Shown: positions 25,107-34,684, counted from the stretch's first letter. The stretch: DNA of 64,000 nucleotides from Bacteroidetes bacterium GWB2_32_14 (GCA_001768235.1 MENK01000030.1:36387-100386), one strand, 5' to 3'. Notes: generated from the letters alone by a model not told the origin. Program-made: numbers and translations.

Positions 25107-26321
25107 ATGAGAAATTTTTATTTACTAGTTGTATGTACACTATTAATAAATAACACCTATTCACAAAAACTTAGAAAAGAACAGGTTTCTGATGATAAAG
25201 CCCGGACATCGCAAACATTTTACGTGTTAAAAGATAATCCTGATATTAAGCAAGGAGAATATACATATAAATTTAAAGGCAATGTACAGGTTGCCGGCCA
25301 GTTCGAGAATAACTTGCCAAGTGGCGAATGGGTTTATATTCCCGGTGATGATCTTAAAATAACAGGTACCTTTTCGAATGGAAAAAAGGTTGGTACCTGG
25401 AAATATTTCTTAAATGAATATTTAATTTCAGAAATGAACTACGAAAACGGAGTTCTTCAGGGGCCATCAAAGGGATATTATAAAAACGGCCAATTGGCTT
25501 GTGAATTAAACTATAAGTCAGATAAAAGAGATGGAACAAGAACATCGTATTATCAAAATGGATCGATTAAAGAGATAATAAATTATAATAATGGAAATCA
25601 GCAAGGCGAGTATAAATCGTATTCCCCTGATGGTAAATTACTATTTGTTATTCAATATAAAGATGATAAACCATTTAATTTAGAGATTCTTACTACAAAT
25701 ATTGATAGTATTTTATATGGAGGTGATTTAAAGAATGGAACAGGTAAGTTTGAGCAATACGTAAAAAACAAAGAAGGAAGACTTATTCGTTCAGTTAAAG
25801 AATATACAGATGGAAATCTAAACGGGCAAATTCAACTTTTTGATAGTAAAGGAGAATTATTCATCAGGGGGCAATACAAAGAAGGATACATGATAGGAAT
25901 GTGGGACTTTTACATTAATAGCCCTGAAAAAAAATTCTCGGAAGTTTATAAATATTCCGATAGTTTAATTACTGATTCTACAAAATGGTTTTTAAATGAT
26001 TCCAAAATCAGTTTTAGTAATGAAAATAACAGGCCCCAATTTAATGATCAGCTAACTGATGAGTTTCGAAAACATATTTCTCAATCACTTACATATCCAA
26101 TACAAGCTCAAAAAAAGAGAATCTCGGGACGGGTTTTAACTGAGTTTAAAGTAAATAAGTTTGGCTTGGTGTATGATGTAAGAGTTTTAGAAAGTGTAAA
26201 CGAATTGCTTGATAAAGAAGCCATCAGGGTTGTAAAATCATCTCCTTTGTGGACTCCCGGATTTCAGGATCAGATTCCTGTTGATGTGTCCTTTACTTTT
26301 CCAATAGTTTTTCAATTGTAA
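25107..26321 (+). CDS. MORN-type repeat protein with C-terminal TonB domain
   Basis: The 404-residue protein has a signal peptide (about 1-19, ending TYSQ). Residues 40-290 contain MORN/YwqK-type repeats of about 23 residues (GQFENNLPSGEWVYI, GTFSNGKKVGTWKYF, NYENGVLQGPSKGYY, NYKSDKRDGTRTSYY). The C-terminal 80 residues (ISGRVLTEFKVNKFGLVYDVRVLES, KSSPLWTPGFQDQIPVDVSFTFPIVF) match the TonB C-terminal energy-transducing fold. No transmembrane anchor precedes the TonB-like domain, so it is probably periplasmic, perhaps attached to the outer membrane rather than driving transport. The gene ends 6 bp before trmO. Confidence 0.88.
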   Translation: MRNFYLLVVCTLLINNTYSQKLRKEQVSDDKARTSQTFYVLKDNPDIKQGEYTYKFKGNVQVAGQFENNLPSGEWVYIPGDDLKITGTFSNGKKVGTWKYFLNEYLISEMNYENGVLQGPSKGYYKNGQLACELNYKSDKRDGTRTSYYQNGSIKEIINYNNGNQQGEYKSYSPDGKLLFVIQYKDDKPFNLEILTTNIDSILYGGDLKNGTGKFEQYVKNKEGRLIRSVKEYTDGNLNGQIQLFDSKGELFIRGQYKEGYMIGMWDFYINSPEKKFSEVYKYSDSLITDSTKWFLNDSKISFSNENNRPQFNDQLTDEFRKHISQSLTYPIQAQKKRISGRVLTEFKVNKFGLVYDVRVLESVNELLDKEAIRVVKSSPLWTPGFQDQIPVDVSFTFPIVFQL

Positions 26322-26327
26322 TTTTTC

Positions 26328-26810
26328 ATGGAAAAAATCTTTTATAACCCAATAGGTATAATTCGTACTCCTTTTAACAATATTGAAGGAATGCCTATTC
26401 AGCCTACAGGGGCAAAAGGAGTAAAAGGTGTTATTGAAATTTATCCCGAATTTACCGAAGGGCTTAAAGATTTAAATGGATTTTCCCATATTATTTTGCT
26501 TTATCATTTTCATTTATCGGGGGATTTTAAATTACATGTTAAACCATTCATGGATGATGAGTTACATGGAATATTTGCAACACGTGCACCAAAAAGGCCC
26601 AACCCAATAGGGTTTTCTGTTGTTAAGTTAAATAAAATACAGAATAATATTATCTATATCGAGAATATTGATGTTTTGAACCAAACTCCCCTGCTTGATA
26701 TCAAACCATTTGTATTTGACTTTGATTCGGTAAGCAAAACAAAAAAGGGATGGCTTGAAACAAATGCACATAAAGCAAAAACAACAAAATCAGATAAACG
26801 ATTTAAATAA
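26328..26810 (+). CDS. trmO: tRNA (adenine(37)-N6)-methyltransferase-like protein TrmO/TsaA
   Basis: The 160-residue protein matches the TrmO (YaeB/TsaA) fold: NPIGIIRTPF at the N-terminus, KGVIEIYPEFTEGLKDLNGF, ILLYHFH, and FATRAPKRPNPIGFSVVKLNKI, the signature for SAM-dependent N6-methylation of t6A37 in tRNA-Thr. It is shorter than the E. coli enzyme (about 235 residues), lacking the C-terminal domain, as in archaeal and many Bacteroidota homologues. The 6-bp gap to the preceding gene suggests co-transcription. Substrate is inferred from the family. Confidence 0.92.
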   Translation: MEKIFYNPIGIIRTPFNNIEGMPIQPTGAKGVKGVIEIYPEFTEGLKDLNGFSHIILLYHFHLSGDFKLHVKPFMDDELHGIFATRAPKRPNPIGFSVVKLNKIQNNIIYIENIDVLNQTPLLDIKPFVFDFDSVSKTKKGWLETNAHKAKTTKSDKRFK

Positions 26811-27001
26811 TTCTAAAAATGATAATTTATGGTTGAATTCTATTTTATAGGCATTGTTTAGCACAGTAACCCAAAAATCAACTTTGTATTTTTGTTTTCA
26901 TTTTATTATATCTATTTGAATTTTAAAATAGTATAGTTAATTTTAACTGATATAATTTTGATAATTAATTCTTTTGCCAGATAGTTCCCAATTTATACAA
27001 T

Positions 27002-27919
27002 ATGGAAACAATATTTGAAACTTTAAAAAGCCTGTTCAATTCAGAAAATGAATTTTTTACTTTAGCTCGAAAAGGAAAAAGAATCACACATATTGCTTTG
27101 GCTATTCCATTGCTTATCGTTTTTTTTATAGCAGGATTCTTTGTTAGTGAATTTGTTATTTATCAGTTTGTTCTTTTACCCTTGGGAATTACAGGCGCAT
27201 TCAAGGCGTTTTATACACTTACCCTTTCATTTGGTTTTGTTACATTTTTTTTATGGTTATGGGTAAGTTTTTTCGAAAAACGCTCATTCAGAACCTTGGG
27301 ATTAACTAAAAATGGTGCCTTTAAAAAATACATTACAGGATTTTTAATTGGTTTCATCATGCTGAGTATTGTTATAGGATTAATGGCAATATTTGGAATA
27401 CTTGGGATTAGGGAAAACGTTGAACCATTCAGTTTTAACTTTCTGGGGATTATGTTCCTTTTATTGCTTGGATATGTTATTCAGGGTGCTACAGAAGAAA
27501 TTATTGCACGAGGATGGCAGTTTCAGGTTATAGGAGCTCGTTACCGGCCTTGGTTAGGTGCTGTAATTTCTTCTGTTATTTTTGCTTTATTGCATGGATT
27601 AAATACAGGCGTTTCGGTTCTTGCGATTATAAATTTACTTTTATTTGCTCTTATGCTTATTCTTTTCATATTGTATAATCAAAGTATATGGACTGCATGT
27701 GGGTGGCACACTGCATGGAATTGGGCAATGGAAAATATTTATGGTTTAAAAGTGAGCGGGACAGAAGGATTTGGTTCTATTCTAAATTTATCAGCACAAG
27801 GGCCAAACTATTTAACCGGGGGAGAATTCGGACCTGAAGGGAGCATTTTAACTACTTTTGTTCTTTTAGGAGGCATGTTAACAGCGATCTTGTTCAAAGC
27901 AAAAGAAAAAAATAAATAA
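27002..27919 (+). CDS. CPBP family intramembrane metalloprotease
   Basis: The 305-residue membrane protein has about eight transmembrane segments. The three CPBP (Abi/Rce1) motifs are clear: EE-x3-R in ATEEIIARGW (near 165), F-x3-H in FALLHGLN (near 197) and H-x3-N in WHTAWNWAMEN (near 238). These residues form the glutamate/histidine metal site seen in Rce1. Substrates are unknown. It is monocistronic or paired with the NimA-like gene 54 bp downstream. The 191-bp gap upstream shows AT-rich sequence and no further gene. Confidence 0.9.
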   Translation: METIFETLKSLFNSENEFFTLARKGKRITHIALAIPLLIVFFIAGFFVSEFVIYQFVLLPLGITGAFKAFYTLTLSFGFVTFFLWLWVSFFEKRSFRTLGLTKNGAFKKYITGFLIGFIMLSIVIGLMAIFGILGIRENVEPFSFNFLGIMFLLLLGYVIQGATEEIIARGWQFQVIGARYRPWLGAVISSVIFALLHGLNTGVSVLAIINLLLFALMLILFILYNQSIWTACGWHTAWNWAMENIYGLKVSGTEGFGSILNLSAQGPNYLTGGEFGPEGSILTTFVLLGGMLTAILFKAKEKNK

Positions 27920-27973
27920 TTGAAAAATTACATTTCGTATCCGAAAAATCCCCGATATACTTTATAAGAAATT

Positions 27974-28441
27974 ATGCGACGAAGCGATAGAGAAATTTCT
28001 AATCAAACAGATATTGAAACCATTATTAAAAAAGCAGATGTATGCCGTATAGCTCTTATTGATAGAGAAATGCCATATATTGTAGCCTTAAATTTTGGTT
28101 ATAAAAACGGAAATCCTGCTGTTTTGTATTTTCATTGTGCAAATACAGGACGTAAAATTGATATTATCAAAAAAAATAATACTGTATGTTTTCAGATGGA
28201 TGTGGATCATGAATTAATTACTGCAGAAAGAGCCTGTGGATTTTCGATGAAGTATAAAAGTATTGTCGGGTATGGTAAAATATACAAAGTAGATGACATA
28301 AATGAAAAAATGGAAGGTTTAAATTGTATTATGAATCAATATGCAGGTAAAAGTAATTTTGAGTTTGATAGTAAAATATTGAATGTTACTACAATTCTTA
28401 GACTTGAAATTAGAGGGATTACTGCTAAACAGAAAATCTGA
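27974..28441 (+). CDS. Pyridoxamine 5'-phosphate oxidase-family flavoprotein, NimA-like
   Basis: The 155-residue protein resembles NimA-type split-barrel flavoproteins: MRRSDREISNQTDIETIIKKADVCRIALID at the start, YIVALNFGYKNG, LYFHCANTGRKIDIIKKNNTVCFQMD, and KSIVGYGKI. Nim proteins bind a flavin or haem and can reduce 5-nitroimidazoles. Most chromosomal homologues have no proven link to resistance, so I do not claim one. The short size and lack of a signal peptide are typical. Confidence 0.88.
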   Translation: MRRSDREISNQTDIETIIKKADVCRIALIDREMPYIVALNFGYKNGNPAVLYFHCANTGRKIDIIKKNNTVCFQMDVDHELITAERACGFSMKYKSIVGYGKIYKVDDINEKMEGLNCIMNQYAGKSNFEFDSKILNVTTILRLEIRGITAKQKI

Positions 28442-28479
28442 AAATTAATAAACTCATTATTTTTTAGGAGAAAATAATT

Positions 28480-28562
28480 ATGAAAATAACAGCATTTCAA
28501 TACTTTCTTTAAGTGTTGTTTTTTTAGCTGTTACAGTTGTTTTTACTATGAATAATGGATAA
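28480..28562 (+). other. Possible micro-ORF, or frameshifted remnant of a small hydrophobic protein gene
   Basis: An AGGAG stretch lies 9 nt before an ATG at 28480, but the frame ends after 10 codons (28512). Shifting by one base after the third codon would give a continuous hydrophobic peptide reading NSISILSLSVVFLAVTVVFT to a stop at 28562. This could be a decayed small-membrane-protein gene or chance. Confidence 0.2.
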
Positions 28563-28673
28563 GATATTTAGTTTTTGTGATGAGATAAATTGCAATTGGT
28601 TCGCTTATTACAAGATGCATTATTGCTATAAAATACAAGGGGGAAAACAATTAAGTTCTGATCTAAAAAATAA

Positions 28674-28708
28674 AACAGGTGTCCAGAGAATGGACCCCTG
28701 TTATTTTT
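28674..28708. terminator. Bidirectional hairpin terminator
   Basis: AACAGGTGTCCA (28674-28685) and TGGACCCCTGTT (28691-28702) pair with one mismatch. A-rich sequence lies on the left and ATTTTTTATT on the right, so it can end transcripts from both sides: any from the NimA-like side and the small membrane protein gene on the minus strand. Confidence 0.7.
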
Positions 28709-28720
28709 TATTCTTTGGTT

Positions 28721-28891
28721 TTAAAATCCTTTAAATGTTGTTCCTAATGCTAATAGCACAAACCCGCCTGCCAATAGCCAGAAACTGTATTCTGTTATAT
28801 ACTGAATATCTACAAAATGACCTACAAGACCTAGTATTCCGATAATAAGTCCAAGAATCCAAACGATTGTTTTGGGTGCTGTTGCTTTCAT
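28721..28891 (-). CDS. Small two-helix membrane protein
   Basis: From the ATG at 28891 (MKATAPKTIVWILG) the product is 56 residues: one helix about 8-25 (VWILGLIIGILGLVGHFV) and another about 32-52 (SFWLLAGGFVLLALGTTF). A frame extension to 28939 adds 16 residues (MITSFYT...) that look like untranslated leader. The sequence pattern is common among small Bacteroidota membrane proteins with no known function. It is transcribed alone, with the bidirectional terminator immediately downstream. Confidence 0.65.
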   Translation of the reverse strand: MKATAPKTIVWILGLIIGILGLVGHFVDIQYITEYSFWLLAGGFVLLALGTTFKGF

Positions 28892-29043
28892 AATGATTTG
28901 AATTTTAGTTAATAATTGAGTATAAAAAGATGTTATCAATACAAATGTAAAAATTTACTTTTTAAAAGTAAACCCCTATTTTATGATTTATAAATCTTAA
29001 CATTATTGTTAGCAGCATTAAGGCCTGTTTCTGCTGATTTGGG

Positions 29044-29502
29044 TTAAATTAAACTTAATCCCAATTGATCGCTTAATTTATGAAGTTCGACTTTTGCAGA
29101 ATCCAGGGTGTCAGTTTTCTTAACAGGTATAATTTCTTTATTTCTTGAATTATAAAGTATTAGTCTGTAATCAGAATCGGTAATATTAAGGGTTCGATTG
29201 CCTCTGCTATAGGCCCGCCAAACTTTTTTTGATTTTTTTATTCGAATTATCATATCCGGTTCAACACGAATCCATTTTCCGATTTTTATAAACCCAAATA
29301 GGTTGTTCGAAAATTTAATTTGTTTTTTTTCAAAATCAATGAACGTGCTTGTATATGAAAACCCGATGAATGCTCCAATAAGTACAAGGATTAATCCTAA
29401 AAACGAAAAAAAGGTTACTGCTAAACCGGCAAAAAACAATAACATGCCAGCAGAAGTTCCTACCGGCCCAAACGATTTATCGAGCTTATTATTTTTTAAC
29501 AT
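29044..29502 (-). CDS. Uncharacterised membrane protein with two helices and a C-terminal PH-like domain
   Basis: The 152-residue protein has two hydrophobic helices (about 14-50: GTSAGMLLFFAGLAVTFFSF, LGLILVLIGAFIGF). The soluble remainder (52-152) alternates beta strands: FIDFEKKQIKFSNNLFGF, IRVEPDMIIRIKKSK and YRLILYNSRNKEIIPVKK. This resembles the bacterial PH-domain membrane proteins, but the match is structural-looking only. It is downstream of nothing in its direction within 70 bp and may be monocistronic. Confidence 0.6.
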   Translation of the reverse strand: MLKNNKLDKSFGPVGTSAGMLLFFAGLAVTFFSFLGLILVLIGAFIGFSYTSTFIDFEKKQIKFSNNLFGFIKIGKWIRVEPDMIIRIKKSKKVWRAYSRGNRTLNITDSDYRLILYNSRNKEIIPVKKTDTLDSAKVELHKLSDQLGLSLI

Positions 29503-29575
29503 TTTTTACTTTTTTTATTAATTACAGCAATATATTGTTGTACGGGGTGTTTAGCTCACCATAACCAATTAGTTG

Positions 29576-31927
29576 TTAAACGGGTTTATTTGGAATTGAA
29601 AAATAAAATATTGATCCCTTTTCAGGTTCTGAATGAATCCAAATTTTACCACCATGTTTTTCCACAAAATCTTTACACAGTATGAGGCCTAATCCGGTTC
29701 CTTTTTCACCGGAAGTTCCTTGTAAAGACTCTTGTTCACCAATTAAAAATAATTTATCTATAACATCTTTACTCATTCCTGTTCCATTGTCTGAAACAGA
29801 TAATTCTGTATGAGTTTCTTTTTTAATAGCTTGAATTTCAACTCTTCCTCCGGTATTTGTGTATTTAATTGCATTTGAAACGAGATTTCGAAGAATTGTT
29901 TCTAATATATTTTGGTCGGCAAATACATATATCTCTTCAGATTGAAAATAATTAATTGAAATGTTTTTGATTTCTGCAGCAAAAATTTGAACATCAATAA
30001 TTGGATGAATAATTTCTGATAACAATAAAAGCCTGGGAGTAAAGCTCAATTGCCCGGTCTGCGATTTTGCCCAATCCAACAGGTTGTTTAATAAATTGAA
30101 CGTGTTTTTTGCCGAAGAACTTATAAAGGAAATTAAACTTTCTGATTTTTTGAAATTGCGATTATGTATGTGTTCAATTAATAAATCAGTAAATCCTAAA
30201 ATAGAATTAAATGGGCTTTTTAAATCATGTGCAATAATAGAAAATAGCTTGTCTTTTGTTGCATTCAATTCACCGAGTTCTTTTTCACTTAACTCGGCTT
30301 TTTCTTTGGCTTTGTTTAGTTTATCAATAAATGATATTCGTTCAGATATTTTCCAAACATTGTCCATAAGTAATGTCAACTGGCGAATATCAGAGTTGTC
30401 ATAATCGGTTTTTTTATTAGCAACACCTGCTACTGCAACAATTTTGTTATCAATAATTACGGGTATAGTAAGAAATTTGTACAATTTTACATGGCCTTCT
30501 GGTGTTCCTTTTTTAAATGGATTCTCTGCCTGATACTCATTAATTACAATTGGTTTTCTTTGTCTTACTGCTTCGCCCCAACATCCTGTAGAATCTAAAT
30601 CGTAAACTGTTTGGGTATCTATAACAGAACATTCTGTCATTACTTCTTTTGACCATGTATTTAGAATAAATTGTCGGGATGTTTCATTATAAAAATAGAT
30701 GTATCCAATTTTACTTGTTGTTAATTTAATCGCTTCTTCTAATGCAAAATCCAATAATTCTTGAATTGAGTTTGTTTGGAATTGTGAAATACGAAGCAAA
30801 CTTTCCAGTCGTTCGTTTTGTAATTCTATTTCCAGTTTTTGTTCTTTTATTTTGTTTTCGCCTTGTTCTGCTTTTTCTTTTGCATTTATAATTTCCTGTT
30901 CAGCATTTTTTTGTACAGTGATATCAAAAATTTCGACCAGGATATATTCAAATTCCCCGTTAAGATTATAATTTATGTTTGCATTTAATTGAACCCAGAT
31001 TATATTGCCATTTTTGTGAATTATCCTGATTTGATCATCAAAACAGGTAATTACTTGTGAACCCATTTGTGTTAATGCAGTTCTGATTTTATCAAGGTCG
31101 TCGGGATAAGTTATTATTCCCATGCTTTTTTCAATCATTTCCGATAAGGAATAGCCGGTAATTTTTGAAAATGTAGGGTTTATATCTAAATATTTACCTT
31201 CTTTATTAATTAATAGGATCCCGGAAAATGTATTGGAGTATATTGAAAGGTATTTCTCTGCGCTACGTGCTAATTCATTGGTAAGCCTTTGATTTTGCAA
31301 TACAAAGAACATGGTTGTCCATGTTATATCAATCACCAAACTCGAAAGGAATTGCATATTATTTATAAAAGCAGATTTAAATAAATCTCTGACTTCAGGA
31401 AATAAAACCCATCCTAAAACCCTGCTTATAAAAATAAGTGAAAACAGAAAGAATACTGTTGCCGTGAAAATATAACTGAATAGATTTTTGCCCGATTTAT
31501 TTTTAAGAATTTGAAGACCTGTTATAATCGCTATTCCACTCAAAAAGATGCAACTAATAATTGTTCTCGCGAATAAGTTGTTTTGCAGGTATGTGTAACT
31601 GGAAATCAGCAAAAGAAAAACAATTATGCTTGTTGCTGAAATTATATTTAACCAAAGACTAATTTTTTGGTTAAAAAAATTCTTTAACCCATAAATTCGA
31701 GTAATACCTGCTAATAAGAAAAGACATTGAGCAATAACTATCGAAACATAATCGGGAATTAAGTTACGCTGAGAGAATAACAAATAACCAAAGGCAATAA
31801 ATAAATTTGAAACAATCCAAAAGTTAATTCCCGGAAATGTTGTTTGTGTTTTTTTTATTGCAAAAGTAAATATGCCCAAAAAAAGGTTTATAACAAATAA
31901 GCAGATAAAAATGGTTTTCAAATCCAT
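29576..31927 (-). CDS. Membrane histidine kinase with PAS and GAF domains
   Basis: The 783-residue protein has about seven transmembrane helices (1-215), a PAS domain (about 225-345) with LLINKEGKYLDINPTFSKITGYS and a PAC tail, a coiled linker rich in Glu/Lys, a GAF-like domain (about 380-535) with GYIYFYNETS and VIDNKIVAVAGVANK, then HisKA with phospho-acceptor His in FSIIAHDLKSPFNSILGF (near 562). The ATPase domain has NAIKYTNTGG, DNGTGM and KGTGLGLILCKDF. No response regulator gene is adjacent, so it is an orphan kinase. The signal is unknown. Confidence 0.93.
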   Translation of the reverse strand: MDLKTIFICLFVINLFLGIFTFAIKKTQTTFPGINFWIVSNLFIAFGYLLFSQRNLIPDYVSIVIAQCLFLLAGITRIYGLKNFFNQKISLWLNIISATSIIVFLLLISSYTYLQNNLFARTIISCIFLSGIAIITGLQILKNKSGKNLFSYIFTATVFFLFSLIFISRVLGWVLFPEVRDLFKSAFINNMQFLSSLVIDITWTTMFFVLQNQRLTNELARSAEKYLSIYSNTFSGILLINKEGKYLDINPTFSKITGYSLSEMIEKSMGIITYPDDLDKIRTALTQMGSQVITCFDDQIRIIHKNGNIIWVQLNANINYNLNGEFEYILVEIFDITVQKNAEQEIINAKEKAEQGENKIKEQKLEIELQNERLESLLRISQFQTNSIQELLDFALEEAIKLTTSKIGYIYFYNETSRQFILNTWSKEVMTECSVIDTQTVYDLDSTGCWGEAVRQRKPIVINEYQAENPFKKGTPEGHVKLYKFLTIPVIIDNKIVAVAGVANKKTDYDNSDIRQLTLLMDNVWKISERISFIDKLNKAKEKAELSEKELGELNATKDKLFSIIAHDLKSPFNSILGFTDLLIEHIHNRNFKKSESLISFISSSAKNTFNLLNNLLDWAKSQTGQLSFTPRLLLLSEIIHPIIDVQIFAAEIKNISINYFQSEEIYVFADQNILETILRNLVSNAIKYTNTGGRVEIQAIKKETHTELSVSDNGTGMSKDVIDKLFLIGEQESLQGTSGEKGTGLGLILCKDFVEKHGGKIWIHSEPEKGSIFYFSIPNKPV

Positions 31928-31979
31928 TTCAAATAAATTATTGTATTATTTTTAGTCTCCCTTTAGATTTTTTACCCAA

Positions 31980-33326
31980 TTATTTTATATTATCCAATCC
32001 TAGTTTAAATAACTTTCTATCCAGTGCATTGCAGAATTCTGTAAATGCTTTTTCTTTAGCTTCTTCAGTATTATAACCAACTCCCTTAAAGTTTTCGGTA
32101 TGCTTAGTCCAGATAAGGTTTTTGTCCTTGCCGGTAATTTTTAGTTCGCCCGATAAATATACCGAAACCAATCCTCCGGCACTTTCTCCGGGTTTTATAA
32201 CATAGCTTAATTCAAAAATGTAGTCGGCATCAGCTTTCGATGTAGTTTTAAAATTGTTTTGATTCATGTTTTGGTTAAAAATGCCTGTAATACGGTTACA
32301 CTCGCTTCCATTACATGTTTTATCTGCAACAACTAATGCAAATGAAGGGTTCGAAATATTTACAACTACAATGGCTGGTTTTAGGTTACGCTTTAAAATC
32401 AATCCGCGAATAAATAAGTCGTCAACAGCCTTTTGGGCAATTTCTTTAAGGTTTATTGATGCTGCTATTTGTTCAGTACTGTTTTTCGAATAGATTGTTT
32501 CTGGTTCGAGTTGTACATAACCTGTTGCATCGGAGTTTTGACGATCTTTTTTAAGATATCCTCCTGTATATGTAAATTCAACCGGAATATCCCGGGCCGG
32601 TTTGTTTTTGTAAAGAACTTTAAACAATAGGTTTCTATCAAAACTTTTCCCGCGTTTAATATTTATTTCTTTTGTTTCGGCCTCGATTGTAAGCAGGTTT
32701 ATGATTTCATTTGCCGATGAATAGAGAGCATTGCCAATATCAACAGAATTTCCGTTAAGTTGAGTTGGCGTTTCTTCATTTAAATATTTTTTTATAGCTT
32801 GTAATCCTTGTAAATAAAATGCTAAAGCTTCTTTGGGTTTGTTTGCCTGTTGTTCCTGTAACCCCGACTGGTATTTAGCCAAAGCGGCAGCAATTGCTTC
32901 CCGCTTTTTCTTTTCCTTCATTTCATGATAAGTACTTTTTTCAATTTTAAAATATACCCAGTACGAATCAGGTGTTTCGTAAAATGCTACTGGTTCAAAT
33001 CCCTCGAGGTAATCATCGGTAGAAACTTCAATGCGTTGATCAAAAGTTTCTGAATGCCCGTATTGTGTTTCTATAGTATGCAATACTGATGTAGCACTCA
33101 CGTTCGATGATACTTCTTCTGCTAAATCGGTAAGTGCTTCCTGACGGGCTTTTGCCGTATATTCTGCAGATGTGCCAATTTTTTTTACTGAACCCACACC
33201 AACATAATAACCTTGTATGTATGGTTTTTGCTTTACCCAGTCGGGTTGCATTTCAAGCTCTGCTGCCTTTTTCTTGGCTGTACAAGACACAAAAAGGATA
33301 AATATTAAAATTAAATAACGCTGCAT
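31980..33326 (-). CDS. LPP20-type lipoprotein
   Basis: The 448-residue lipoprotein has a lipobox at LFVSCTAKK (Cys near 15). Residues about 25-140 match the LPP20 domain: QPDWVKQKPYIQGYYVGVG, ARQEALTDLAEEVSSNVS, and YWVYFKIEKSTYHEMKEKK. Next come a helical TPR-like stretch, a beta region near 245-290, and a C-terminal domain with YVIKPGES and VYLSGELKITGKDKN that resembles a second ligand- or partner-binding fold. The gene starts at the last base of the preceding lipoprotein gene, so the two proteins are likely made together and may form one complex in the outer membrane. Confidence 0.8.
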   Translation of the reverse strand: MQRYLILIFILFVSCTAKKKAAELEMQPDWVKQKPYIQGYYVGVGSVKKIGTSAEYTAKARQEALTDLAEEVSSNVSATSVLHTIETQYGHSETFDQRIEVSTDDYLEGFEPVAFYETPDSYWVYFKIEKSTYHEMKEKKKREAIAAALAKYQSGLQEQQANKPKEALAFYLQGLQAIKKYLNEETPTQLNGNSVDIGNALYSSANEIINLLTIEAETKEINIKRGKSFDRNLLFKVLYKNKPARDIPVEFTYTGGYLKKDRQNSDATGYVQLEPETIYSKNSTEQIAASINLKEIAQKAVDDLFIRGLILKRNLKPAIVVVNISNPSFALVVADKTCNGSECNRITGIFNQNMNQNNFKTTSKADADYIFELSYVIKPGESAGGLVSVYLSGELKITGKDKNLIWTKHTENFKGVGYNTEEAKEKAFTEFCNALDRKLFKLGLDNIK

Positions 33327-34684
33327 TATTTTTCGGGATTATATTTATTTACTTTATCTGATATTCGTTGAACCGACTGTTTTATCACTTCGTCTAACAG
33401 TTCAGTTGTCGATTTAATATCCTTTGATGCATTTAACAGATTTTTTAACCTGTTAATATCACTCTGATTATCTTTTACATTATCTTCAGGTGATTTCCTG
33501 TCTTTGTATTTCCAATACCCGGGTACGAGAGTTTTCTTTTCACCACTGAAACTTGCATAATGCATTTTATCATTATTTGTAAGGCTTACCAAATCCGATA
33601 CCAAAATCTCGTTGTTTTCTGTTGATATAAGCTTAAAATTTAATTCCACACTTGCATAATTCTCTGCTTCATATTCGTAATATGTAGTCTTAAAATATTC
33701 AACTTTATCAATATCTTCGCCCTTATCGTTTTTTACTTTTCTTACTTCTTTTATATATCCTCTTTTCTCTGTTTTGTTTAATTTACCTGTATTTTCAACT
33801 ACACGGGATACATTGCCTGTTAAAATTGCTTTTATCCCCGACAAATTTGCAGCTTGCATATTTAATCTTCCATCCTGGTATATGTTTGCATTAATTGCAG
33901 ATACATCAATAATTTTTATAAATGGATTTTCTGATGTACTAAGCTGTGATCTTACTTTAGATGTAACGGCTTGTGATGTATTTCTGGTATATGTATTTGA
34001 ATATTGGAAATCGGTTACAAGTATTGTTATTGTTCCTTTTTGTAAAGCTTCTTCTTTTAAGGTGTTTGCTTGTTTATAACCTCCGGTACCTTTTAAAATA
34101 TTATCAAACGTGTAATACGCTTTTCTGTACAAACCATTGTCGAGATTTGTATTTGCTTCGCGATAAAAGGGTTCGTATTTAGCTGTAATGTACAAGTCTT
34201 TAACATCCTTGTAATTTCCATCTATTTTTTTTATTTCTTCGAAAACAAGTAACGCGGCTGCAAAATCATCCCGATTTAACTTGTCAACTCCATCGGTATA
34301 TTTTTTATTGAGATAGTCATTTTTAGATTCTTCGTAATATTCTTTATAATACTCAGGAAAGTTTAACTCTACATTTACCGCTTTTATTTTATTAAAGTAA
34401 TTTTCTGCATCAATGTAGTTGTAAACAGCTTTTTTGTAATCAGCCTGTTTGTAAGCAATATTAAACTCCGATAATTTCTTATCTAATGTTTGTTGGCCGG
34501 TTTTTCGTAATCCCAACTTGGCATCAACATTTGAATCTTTTTTCCTGACGGCTTCATAATAATATGCAGCAGCATCCTCGTACAATCCTGCTTCTTCAAA
34601 TTTTGCTGCTTTTTTTGTATAACGCTTCGATGCACAACCTGCTATAAGTAATATTACACTTAGGAATAGTAAAATTTTTTTCAT
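33326..34684 (-). CDS. TPR lipoprotein with CsgG/LpoB-like domain
   Basis: The 452-residue lipoprotein has a lipobox LLIAGCASK (Cys near 17). The first half (20-210) has TPR-like repeats (FEEAGLYEDAAAYYYEAV, FNIAYKQADYKKAVYNY, LDNGLYRKAYYTFDNI). From about 215 onward, TITILVTDFQYSNTYTRNTS and IIDVSAINAN with GIKAILTGNVSRV resemble the CsgG/LpoB fold, in which TolB-like N-terminal sheets bind partners. The tail is rich in Lys/Asp. Partner LPP20-type gene follows with a 1-bp overlap. Function in envelope assembly is inferred from this pairing. Confidence 0.75.
   Translation of the reverse strand: MKKILLFLSVILLIAGCASKRYTKKAAKFEEAGLYEDAAAYYYEAVRKKDSNVDAKLGLRKTGQQTLDKKLSEFNIAYKQADYKKAVYNYIDAENYFNKIKAVNVELNFPEYYKEYYEESKNDYLNKKYTDGVDKLNRDDFAAALLVFEEIKKIDGNYKDVKDLYITAKYEPFYREANTNLDNGLYRKAYYTFDNILKGTGGYKQANTLKEEALQKGTITILVTDFQYSNTYTRNTSQAVTSKVRSQLSTSENPFIKIIDVSAINANIYQDGRLNMQAANLSGIKAILTGNVSRVVENTGKLNKTEKRGYIKEVRKVKNDKGEDIDKVEYFKTTYYEYEAENYASVELNFKLISTENNEILVSDLVSLTNNDKMHYASFSGEKKTLVPGYWKYKDRKSPEDNVKDNQSDINRLKNLLNASKDIKSTTELLDEVIKQSVQRISDKVNKYNPEK

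Noticed and set aside
27002-28441. Antibiotic resistance cassette (NimA-like plus CPBP protease)
   Set aside because: Chromosomal split-barrel flavoproteins are common and no mobile element or insertion sequence flanks them.
28892-28939. N-terminal extension of the small membrane protein
   Set aside because: The extra 16 residues look like untranslated leader; ATG at 28891 gives a normal two-helix protein.
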